Source: Gemmatimonadota bacterium (GTDB lineage Bacteria; Gemmatimonadota; Gemmatimonadetes; Longimicrobiales; Gaopeijiaceae). From it: a DNA stretch of 30,398 nt. Positions 24,258 through 30,398 of this stretch are shown one piece after another; the stretch's first letter is position 1; the number at the start of each line of letters is the position of its first letter. Location of the stretch: NCBI GenBank assembly GCA_021295835.1, contig JAGWBP010000018.1:1-30398 (forward strand), in the 5' to 3' direction. The notes under the pieces are model-generated. The model made no database searches and was not told the origin of the DNA. It saw only the letters and a program-made list of their open reading frames with translations. The position numbers and the translations under genes were made by a program.

Positions 24258-26503
24258 CAAATGGACTCCGATCGGGAACCGGGTCCTGACTTCGCGAGGT
24301 CGCCTTTCAGGGGGCTTTTCGCGCCGGCCTCGAAGCGTCCAGCCAGAAGGTATCGGTATAGCTTGAAGGCGAGCCTCTCCTCGAACTCCTCAAGCCGGTG
24401 CCGGGCGGGGCGTGTCAGCAACATCGTGCTGCAGGACGTGTCGGCGCTCACCGTTGGCGCCACCTCGTCCGAGGGGTCGACTGGCCAGATCGCATCGCCC
24501 GGGCCGTACTGACGGAACCGCTTGCCCACGGCATCGTGGGCGGAAGCGCGGCCGGACGTCAGCAACTGTAGGCCTTCGCCCGGCTTGCCCGGCCCGGCAA
24601 GAGTCTCTCCTGTGACGTACTGGCGCGGACTCAACCAGCCTCGCAGCTCGTCCACCAGGTCCTCGAACCGGATTCGCCGGGCCAGTTGGCTGTCCAGATC
24701 AGCGACGGAATGAGCCAACACGGCAGCGCGGTGCTCGTCAACCATGCCCGCGTTCGCCTTCCACGCCTCAATGACAATGTCCTCACAGTGTTCAAGGGCG
24801 CTGTCCAGGTCGGGTTCCACCCGCAAGGCCGCAAACTCCGAGGGGGGAAGGTTGCGCTCCAGACCGATTCCGATCTGTTCCGACGGCGCGCCCAGGACCA
24901 CCTTCACCCCGACGGCATTCGCCGACTGCAGGAATTTCGCGAGGACATTAACCGCCGAGAAGTCGAAGCCGGACACATTCTTGAAATCCAGCATCATGCA
25001 GGCGGGAGGCGGTTCGCCGCTCAGCGATTCCTTGAGGTGATCGGCGAGAGGGTAGACACTTCCGAAGAAGATGTAGCCGCGCAGCCGCCAACCCGGCGCG
25101 CGGTCGCCCTCCTGCCGCAGGATGACCTGATCCGGGACGGAACGCGCCTTGGTGCTCCGGCGCTCGCGGACCGTGAAGCGAGAGCCGACCGGGTCCACGC
25201 GGCTCAGGCGCACAGCAAAGAACGCAAGAGCGGCCAGCATCCCGGTGCCCACGCCCTCGAACAGCCCGAACACCACGGTGACCCCCGCTATCAGCACGAT
25301 GACGCCGTACTCCAGCCCCGGAAGACGCTTTCGGCTTCTCAGGAGTCCTTCGTCGAGCATACCGAGGCCGGCGAAGACCAGAATGCCACCGACAAGCGGT
25401 ACGGGGATCAGTTCCAACATCCCATCGCCCAGAAACAGGGCGGCTGCAATGACGAGGGCCGCGACGATTCCGGTGAGGCGGGCGCCTGCCCCGAAAAGCT
25501 TGCTGCGCAGCGACGCAGGCACGATCATGCTCGCGGTCGTTCCGCCGCCAATGCCTGCCAGCACGTTCGCGATCCCCGCCGCGCGAAACTCGCGGTTCCA
25601 GTCCAGGTCCCGGTTCGTGGCCATCTCCAGGCCAGCGAGATTCATGATCACAACGAGCAGCGCGACCAGCACCAGCAGAAGCATGGTGGGCAACTGCAGG
25701 GCCATCGCGGTCCAGTCTACATACGCCAGATCCGCAGGTCCCAGGGCTGGCCACAGGCCTGCTTCCGAGGTGCTCGAAAGCAACAGCCCTGCTTCCCTCG
25801 CTTCGTCGCTGGAGATGCCGAGGAGGACCAGCGCGAGGTGATACGCACCGACCGCCACCGCAACGCCAGCGGGCAGGATGAACCGACGGCCCCACCGCCT
25901 CATCGTGACATACATGGCGACACCGAACGCCACGCCGGGGCCCCACGTCCAAAGCTCCGATGGTTCAACGAGCGTCGGAATCGATCGCCACTCCACTTCC
26001 GCTCCCATCAGCGACATGGCGGCCAGGCACACGGCTGCCCCGATTCCGGCCACGAAACCGCCCGTGACCGAATAGGGAACGAACCGCGCGACAATGGCGA
26101 GTCGGAATCGCCAGATGAGGAGAAGGCCTGAGCCCACGACGGTTGCAGCGATCATCAGCGCCACTGCGGTGGTGACGAACAGGGTGTCGCCCTCAGCGCC
26201 CATCGTGGCGCCGACCTGCGCCATCACGATGACAAGGGCGGGCGACAGCCCCGATATCGCCCCGCGAAAGCCACTCATGAGAGTGATGACCAGACAGGCG
26301 GCGAAGTTCCCGAACAGCACCAGACCGACGCCCTGGAACGAATATGGAGCCAATGGCCCGGAGAATACCACGCTTCCGTAGGCGACCTGTGCAACCAGCA
26401 GAGCGAGGCCGGAGGTGAGGCCGGTCGCCAACGCCGGGATGGCGTTCGCCGAGACGGCATCTGCGCGGATTTCCGACGCGAGGGTGCGAAGCGATGACCT
26501 CAC
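24257..26503 (-). CDS. SulP-family anion transporter with STAS and cNMP-binding-like domains
   Basis: SulP proteins move sulfate, bicarbonate or other anions across the inner membrane. The 748-residue protein has a long membrane part (about 15-440, with GFRGAISGLSPALVIVMAQ and GGGTTASMIVPASLRSK). A cytoplasmic STAS domain follows (about 470-590, with CMMLDFKNVSGFDFSAVNVL). The C-terminal region (about 635-735, with GEGLQLLTSGRASAHD) resembles a cyclic-nucleotide-binding fold. This three-part layout is known in a subset of SulP proteins and suggests regulation by a ligand, but whether a nucleotide binds is not visible. The GTG start at 26503 has a weak, distant GAGGG. It is translationally coupled to the PQQ dehydrogenase (TGATG). 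The substrate is unknown. Confidence 0.85.
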   Translation of the reverse strand: MRSSLRTLASEIRADAVSANAIPALATGLTSGLALLVAQVAYGSVVFSGPLAPYSFQGVGLVLFGNFAACLVITLMSGFRGAISGLSPALVIVMAQVGATMGAEGDTLFVTTAVALMIAATVVGSGLLLIWRFRLAIVARFVPYSVTGGFVAGIGAAVCLAAMSLMGAEVEWRSIPTLVEPSELWTWGPGVAFGVAMYVTMRRWGRRFILPAGVAVAVGAYHLALVLLGISSDEAREAGLLLSSTSEAGLWPALGPADLAYVDWTAMALQLPTMLLLVLVALLVVIMNLAGLEMATNRDLDWNREFRAAGIANVLAGIGGGTTASMIVPASLRSKLFGAGARLTGIVAALVIAAALFLGDGMLELIPVPLVGGILVFAGLGMLDEGLLRSRKRLPGLEYGVIVLIAGVTVVFGLFEGVGTGMLAALAFFAVRLSRVDPVGSRFTVRERRSTKARSVPDQVILRQEGDRAPGWRLRGYIFFGSVYPLADHLKESLSGEPPPACMMLDFKNVSGFDFSAVNVLAKFLQSANAVGVKVVLGAPSEQIGIGLERNLPPSEFAALRVEPDLDSALEHCEDIVIEAWKANAGMVDEHRAAVLAHSVADLDSQLARRIRFEDLVDELRGWLSPRQYVTGETLAGPGKPGEGLQLLTSGRASAHDAVGKRFRQYGPGDAIWPVDPSDEVAPTVSADTSCSTMLLTRPARHRLEEFEERLAFKLYRYLLAGRFEAGAKSPLKGDLAKSGPGSRSESI

Positions 26504-26842
26504 GGCTGCGCGCGAGAGAGACCCTCAGCCGCTACGGACCTCGTTGGGCACGCCGGCCAGGCAAAGGGGACTCGGCCCTGTTTGCGCTTCAAGAAACTCA
26601 CCCCCCGCTGGGGCCTCGGGCTCAACCTGCCTGTGGAATCCCCTTCAATCTACGCCTGATGAGACATCCCATGCCACCCGAAGTTGCTCCGCAGGGACAC
26701 GCAATGCTGTGGCACCCGGTGCTGTTCTCGTGTCAGAACTCCCCTACGGACTCTATCCCGGGCCTGAGTTCGCATCCCGTCTCGCGGGACACCGTCGACG
26801 AGGGATAGCTCGGCCGCCAGCGCGTCCAACTGCCGCTCCGGG

Positions 26843-27032
26843 ATGCGCCAGCGGATGCGCCGGATCACTCGCTGGCGAGATGGGTCGATGGTCGTTCGCT
26901 GGGCCGCCGCCTCGTTCCTGGACGCCGAACAGAACTACCCGCAGGATCATGGGCTACCGGGATCTCTGGATCCTCAGGGCGCACCTGGACGAGCTCACCA
27001 CCCCGGTAGCGAACAGGGAGGTCGCGTCGTAG
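26843..27032 (+). mobile_element. IS256-like (mutator) transposase C-terminal remnant
   Basis: One frame reads RRITRWRDGSMVVRWAAASF, then LDAEQNY, and the next frame continues RRIMGYRDLWILRAHLDELT to a TAG at 27030-27032. Joined, this matches the C-terminal tail of mutator-type (IS256-family) transposases as I know them (WRDG, RW, AEKNFRRIMGYRDLW). One extra C at about 26939 causes the shift. No catalytic part is present, so it is a dead tail. The preceding stretch 26504-26842 shows no supportable gene. Confidence 0.55.
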
Positions 27033-27122
27033 CATGAGATCCCCGGGAGCCACCTCAGCCGCCATCTACGATTGGGACAACCTCCGGAACAACCCCAATC
27101 TGACGCGGAAGGACCAATCGAA

Positions 27123-27533
27123 ATGGGAAAGCTGGAGAACACGGACGCGGAGAAGCGACGGGGGGGGCTGGCCGGGAAGGTGCGCGGAGCCTGGGAGGAG
27201 GCCCGGGCCATGGGGCTGCGGGGGGCGGTCGGAGCCGCCCGGTCGGATCCGGAGCGGACCGCCCGGTCCGCGCTGGAGCAGCTGGAGCAGGAGCACCGAC
27301 TGCAACGCGCCGAGCTCGGCCGGAGCCAGGCGGTCGGAGCGGGGACGGTCGAGGAGGACGTGGCCCGGGAGTACGAGCACCAGATGACCGGTGTGAAGGG
27401 CGAGGCGCGGAGCGACGCCGCGACGGAGCGCCAATGGGTTCAAGACGCCTTCCAGGCTATGCACCGGCCGGAGACCGTCCAGATGCCCACCCGGACTCCC
27501 GAGCTTGACCGGGGGGTCAGCTTCGAGCGGTAG
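27123..27533 (+). CDS. Small charged hypothetical protein
   Basis: The 136-residue protein is not one I recognise. The ATG at 27123 has GGAAGGA at 27107-27113, and codon third positions are strongly GC, as in real genes of this genome. It has a mixed-charge N-terminus (KLENTDAEKRRGGLAGKV) and a long Ala/Glu/Arg-rich stretch (about 45-95) that should be helical or coiled-coil, with ALEQLEQEHRLQRAELG. The tail ends TPELDRGVSFER. No signal peptide or membrane segment is seen, so it is probably cytoplasmic. It sits between transposase debris and a gene-free stretch, which suggests mobile or plasmid-derived origin. An earlier start at 27072 would add 17 residues. Confidence 0.5.
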   Translation: MGKLENTDAEKRRGGLAGKVRGAWEEARAMGLRGAVGAARSDPERTARSALEQLEQEHRLQRAELGRSQAVGAGTVEEDVAREYEHQMTGVKGEARSDAATERQWVQDAFQAMHRPETVQMPTRTPELDRGVSFER

Positions 27534-28042
27534 GCCGCTCTCCCCCTTCTCCCCCCTCTGTGGCCCCAAACGAGCGTCCGCCGCGACCCGCTGAAGCGGA
27601 CCGCGGCCCGCGTCACGGTCTCGGTCCGCCGGGTCAAGGTAGCCATGGACTCCGCACACCCCTCCGCCGCAGCCTTCGCACGGGTCCACGCTCGATTACC
27701 GGGGTAGGCTCCCCGGCCGCTTCCCCGACCACCTTCCCCACCCCACCTTCACGGGGACCACTGCGTCCTGGAACCAATCAGGGCCTCTTCCGCCCGGTAA
27801 TCTCTTCACATGCGGCCCCCAAAACACCCGCCGGGGCTTCCGTCCCGCGCTCCGACACGGTTGACCACCCCGGTCACGCCCTCAACCCCACCATCTAGGA
27901 CCTGCGGCTGGCCCGTGTGAGAAATGCGGGCTAGGCGTCCGTGGACGAAGACGCCCGGGCCGGAGAGCGGCGAAGCGCTGGGCTGGCAGGTTGCAGGTGC
28001 CGAAAACCACGCCAAGAAGGCCAAACCTTCTCCGACTCCGTG
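27534..28042. other. Intergenic stretch with hairpins, no gene seen
   Basis: About 500 bases lie between the small hypothetical gene and the lipoprotein gene that points toward it. The sequence is rich in C runs. I see no supportable reading frame, tRNA or repeat array. It contains three short perfect hairpins: CCGGGG/CCCCGG at 27699-27716, GGCGTC/GACGCC at 27934-27955 and AGAAGG/CCTTCT at 28015-28031. The first and last could end transcription from the two convergent genes. Confidence 0.5.
28015..28031 (-). terminator. Hairpin downstream of the lipoprotein gene
   Basis: Read on the - strand, AGAAGG and CCTTCT form a 6-bp stem with a 5-base loop, 12 bases after the lipoprotein stop. Only two T residues follow, so it is a modest terminator candidate. 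Confidence 0.3.
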
Positions 28043-28855
28043 TCAGGATGGCCGTTGCCAGGCGAACTCGGTCAGGATGTAGCCGGTCCGGTCGCCGCCT
28101 CGCTTGCCAAAGACCACCCGTCCGGGCCCGTATCCGAAGATCTCTCCCGGCGCAGGCGCATCCGTGACCACCCCTATTCCCCCGACGTATACGTTCACGT
28201 ACTCGCTTATCGCATACGTCGCCCGACTTGCGGTGCGCCATCCAACAACTCGCCCTAGGGCGTTCGGCCGGTGGTCCGCAACGTACACGAAGCGTCCGTG
28301 CGCGACGATCAGAACTCGTTCGGAGACCGCGGCAAGACCGGTAATCACGTCAAATGTGTTGAAGTACGCGCGAACCTCGGCGTCAGTCGCATTTGCGAAC
28401 TCGCCCGGCTCGGGGCGACGGGCTTGCCTCCATGAAGGGGGGGCCGTGAAGATCGAATCAGCCCACGATCCGTCGGCTCCGTAGGCGCGTATAACGTAGA
28501 CAAAATCCATCGCGCCGTAGACGGTACCTCCCGCCCTTGCCCCGACAACCAAAGCCCAACTGGGCCAGTACGGCACCCGGTCGACATCCGGCGGACGCTC
28601 CATCACGGCCTCGGCCGTGCGTCTTCCGTCCGCAGGAGATCGCAGCCAACCTTGGGATCCCAAACCGGGCACGCGCCAGAGACCGTTCGGCGACGAGTCC
28701 CGCGCTGGCAGCAGCCGAACCAACACGGAGTCGGCTACGTGGAGCGAATCCACCGGATCGAAGTAGTCGAGCCAACCGGCGTCTTCTACGGGTTGACTGC
28801 ATCCTGCGGCCAGCATCCCGGCCAAGAGACACGTTGACAACTTTCGACGGTCCAT
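28043..28855 (-). CDS. Hypothetical lipoprotein
   Basis: This is a predicted exported lipoprotein of 270 residues. The signal peptide MDRRKLSTCLLAGMLAAGCS has a good lipobox (LAAGC, Cys19). The mature part is rich in beta-strand segments with aromatic residues (WALVVGARAGGTVYGAMDFV, then VITGLAAVSERVLIVAHGRF, then YAISEYVNVYVGGIGVVTD). It may be a small propeller or other beta-sheet protein, but it lacks the GEGPGE signature of the three propellers. I cannot assign a family. In-frame ATGs at 28861, 28876 and 28942 are alternatives; 28855 puts the signal peptide at the N-terminus. It follows the CXXC-containing gene by 41 nt on the same strand, so the two are probably co-expressed. Confidence 0.6.
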   Translation of the reverse strand: MDRRKLSTCLLAGMLAAGCSQPVEDAGWLDYFDPVDSLHVADSVLVRLLPARDSSPNGLWRVPGLGSQGWLRSPADGRRTAEAVMERPPDVDRVPYWPSWALVVGARAGGTVYGAMDFVYVIRAYGADGSWADSIFTAPPSWRQARRPEPGEFANATDAEVRAYFNTFDVITGLAAVSERVLIVAHGRFVYVADHRPNALGRVVGWRTASRATYAISEYVNVYVGGIGVVTDAPAPGEIFGYGPGRVVFGKRGGDRTGYILTEFAWQRPS

Positions 28856-28896
28856 GCGCATCGAATCTCGCGGCATGGCGTCAGAACCAAATCCGG

Positions 28897-29646
28897 TTAC
28901 TGCGGACTTACGCGGACAAGCTGCATTACGGATATCGTCCACGGGTCCGGAGGAGTATCGGACACGGCATAGAGACCATCGCGTCGCCCCATCATCACAC
29001 GAGTTCCGCGCGGAAGCCGAATGTCCTCGGCAATCTTGACGCCCGACGGCAACTGATAGAAGTCTACCGAGTGATGCTCTTTGACCACTCTTCCCGTCCC
29101 GCTTACCACCCGTATGCTACCGTGTGTTACGGCCAAAAGGCTGTCCTCGGTCACGGCTAAATTAGTGATGACACTGAAGGAATTGGGAAGAATCAAACCG
29201 AACGTCTCCGTGACTTGTTCCGGCGTTGTCGGAAGCACCCTCGTTGTTGTCAAGGAGCGAAGCCTTCCCTGGATCTCTCCGGTAGGTGTCCCTGTGTATA
29301 TCAGCAGAAAGCGGTGACCAACTAGGGTTTCAAGCCGACTCCACGGGCCGAGATTGTCGAAGCAGTCTGGACACCGCGCCATGTCAAGTACCCATACAAC
29401 CGCAGGTGTCCGTTCCGAAGTCGGCTGCAAGGACTCCTGCGGAATCAACGATTCGAGATCAATCCTTGCGCCCGTGAGACGATCCTGGATCACTGCCCGA
29501 GCTGCGGATGCCTCCACTTCCGACATCTGCTGCTTGAGTGTGCGTTGCGAACTAACCGCCACGCCTGCCACGGAAGAGGCCAAGACCGACGCAATCAAGC
29601 TGAGCAAGTCGCGTTTCACAAATGGGTTTCTCTCGTCGCGGTGCAT
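28897..29646 (-). CDS. Membrane-anchored protein with CXXC motif, possibly thioredoxin-like
   Basis: The product has up to 249 residues. KRDLLSLIASVLASSVAGVA near the N-terminus should be a membrane anchor, followed by a short helical linker (about 34-60). AVVWVLDMARCPDCFDNLG (about 82-100) places a CPDC motif (C92, C95) after a buried strand, as in the thioredoxin fold; HRFLLIYTGTPTG fits the next strand. The second half (SVITNLAVTEDSLLAVTHGS) has beta-repeat character. A redox or redox-sensing role outside the inner membrane is therefore inferred, not shown. ATG at 29646 lacks a ribosome binding site. GTG at 29619 has GAGAG upstream and may be the true start. GC is visibly lower than in the core block. 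Confidence 0.55.
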   Translation of the reverse strand: MHRDERNPFVKRDLLSLIASVLASSVAGVAVSSQRTLKQQMSEVEASAARAVIQDRLTGARIDLESLIPQESLQPTSERTPAVVWVLDMARCPDCFDNLGPWSRLETLVGHRFLLIYTGTPTGEIQGRLRSLTTTRVLPTTPEQVTETFGLILPNSFSVITNLAVTEDSLLAVTHGSIRVVSGTGRVVKEHHSVDFYQLPSGVKIAEDIRLPRGTRVMMGRRDGLYAVSDTPPDPWTISVMQLVRVSPQ

Positions 29647-29705
29647 TGGAGCATGCGTTGGCTGTCAGTGTGCTGGGGACGACGTCTCGACAACCATCCA
29701 CATGC

Positions 29706-29752
29706 GATAACCAACCAACATAACGGACTCTTCCCCCTTTCTGGTGGTTATC
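29706..29752. repeat. Short inverted repeat at the edge of the IS5 remnant
   Basis: GATAACCA (29706-29713) and TGGTTATC (29745-29752) are perfect 8-bp inverted arms 31 bases apart. They lie upstream of the CXXC-protein gene and exactly where similarity to the IS5 transposase ends. They could be part of a promoter operator or a rearrangement scar; I cannot tell which. Confidence 0.35.
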
Positions 29753-29754
29753 AC

Positions 29755-30200
29755 CTATGACCTCCGTGTCCAGCGGATCGCTGTCGTAGGCCTTATCGCC
29801 GACCAGGTCGGGAAGTTCGTCGATGAGCGCCAGATTGAGACTCAGCTGGACGAGCTCGGCCTCGTGCCGCTGGGCCGAGTGGGTGCCGACGGACAGCGGA
29901 AGGCCGTAGCGGTACACGATCGCGGCCTCCCGAAGCTCCGAAGCGAGATCCTGGATAAAGTCGGCCAGCACCCAGCCGCGACACGAAGTCTGGAACCGCC
30001 GGTGCACGGTCTTGTAGTTCGGATAGCACTGCGGCAGCATGTGCCAGCTGGGCTTCGGTCTTCACGATCCACAACACGGCTTCGAGAACCTGCCGGGCGG
30101 GCACCGGAGGACGGCCCCGCCGACCATTTGGCCGGTTCTCCTCCAGAAAGTGATGGCGGATCCGGCTCCACTGGTGGTCCGAGAGCTTCAGCATGAACGA
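29755..30200 (-). mobile_element. IS5-family transposase remnant, frameshifted and internally deleted
   Basis: On the - strand, LSDHQWSRIRHHFLEENRPN and ARQVLEAVLWIVKTEAQ match the N-terminal part of IS5-family transposases. One extra C near 30047 shifts the frame, after which WHMLPQCYPNYKTVHRRFQ and DLASELREA continue. The next residues jump straight to AIVYRYGLPLSVGTHSAQRH, so a stretch of roughly 50-60 residues that should include the first catalytic Asp is gone. LVGDKAYDSDPLD retains the second Asp region. Similarity stops near 29755, so the C-terminal part with the catalytic Glu is lost. The element is inactive. It indicates past transposition beside the lower-GC gene pair. Confidence 0.8.
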
Positions 30201-30294
30201 ATCTAACTCCAATCCCTACGCCGCGCAATCCCAAGCGTTGTCCAATGAGGAGTGAGCACGAGCGGGGGTGCGAGCAGATCATGGGAGCATGATC

Positions 30295-30398
30295 GTGACA
30301 CTCTGCACCGAACGGATTTGGACGCTCGACGACATCCGCGCCTTCCTCGGCGGGAGCGAGGCGGCGGACATCACCCCCCACGACCGCGCGGCCGCCTA
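30295..30398 (+). CDS. 5' end of a transposase/integrase-like gene (partial)
   Basis: The frame opens at ATG 30289 or GTG 30295 and runs off the window end. The GTG is favoured because GGGAG at 30283-30287 is at normal spacing from it. The first residues read TERIWTLDDIRAFLGGSEAA and then DITPHDRAAA. This resembles the N-terminus of a group of DDE integrase-type transposases that begin with a TLxxVRxFLxGT segment. The resemblance is from memory and short, so this is a tentative call. The location next to an IS5 remnant fits mobile DNA. Confidence 0.4.
   Translation, partial: MTLCTERIWTLDDIRAFLGGSEAADITPHDRAAA

Noticed and set aside
23013..24512. Long + strand open frame of 499 codons
   Set aside because: It lies opposite the PQQ dehydrogenase and reads as His/Arg/Pro-rich sequence with no family features. 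It is the usual shadow of a GC-rich gene.
24686..26131. Long + strand open frame of 481 codons
   Set aside because: It is antisense to the SulP gene, with low-complexity polar composition (many Gln, Arg, His). The SulP frame has clear membrane and STAS features.
1..30398. CRISPR array, tRNA or rRNA genes
   Set aside because: I saw no regularly spaced direct repeats longer than the palindromes and no recognisable tRNA or rRNA sequence.

Overview
The window is GC-rich bacterial DNA with dense, mostly co-oriented genes. The organism is most likely a member of Gemmatimonadota or a close relative. This is inferred from the high GC content, the many secreted six-bladed beta-propeller proteins with a GEGPGE signature, and the mix of TRAP, PQQ-dehydrogenase and SulP genes. 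No rRNA or tRNA gene was seen to confirm it.

Region 1 (1-13376) is a conserved housekeeping block, entirely on the + strand. It starts with the 3' end of a PD-(D/E)XK nuclease-like gene and a gene-poor leader. Then come prfA, prmC, a myo-inositol-1-phosphate synthase, tmk, an S41 protease, a zinc-type asparaginase, obgE, dprA, hemW, hrcA and dnaJ. Many of these overlap by 4-14 nt, which suggests translational coupling: RF1 with the enzyme that methylates its GGQ loop, and Obg after the asparaginase. tmk has no ordinary start codon and appears to use CTG inside the ino1 stop.

Region 2 (about 13400-18950) is an accessory patchwork. Three secreted beta-propeller proteins are interleaved with broken genes: a 5'-truncated formyltransferase head-to-head with a DNA-methyltransferase fragment, a uracil-DNA-glycosylase-like gene, and an IS110 transposase remnant.

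Region 3 (about 19095-26503) lies on the - strand. It holds a TRAP transporter (dctQ-dctM-dctP) and a SulP anion transporter coupled to a PQQ-dependent dehydrogenase that one missing base splits in two. A 3' remnant of murB sits between the two groups in the opposite orientation.

Region 4 (26504-30398) is rich in mobile-element debris: an IS256-like tail with a frameshift, an internally deleted IS5 transposase, and the start of a further transposase-like gene. Also here are a small charged hypothetical protein and a two-gene unit (membrane-anchored CXXC protein plus lipoprotein) with visibly lower GC than the core block.

The most unusual signal is a family of 18-bp palindromes, TGTAA-N8-TTACA. 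They occur as pairs exactly 21 bp apart at three separate intergenic sites: upstream of prfA, across the dprA start, and upstream of the first propeller lipoprotein. This looks like an undescribed operator shared by unlinked genes.
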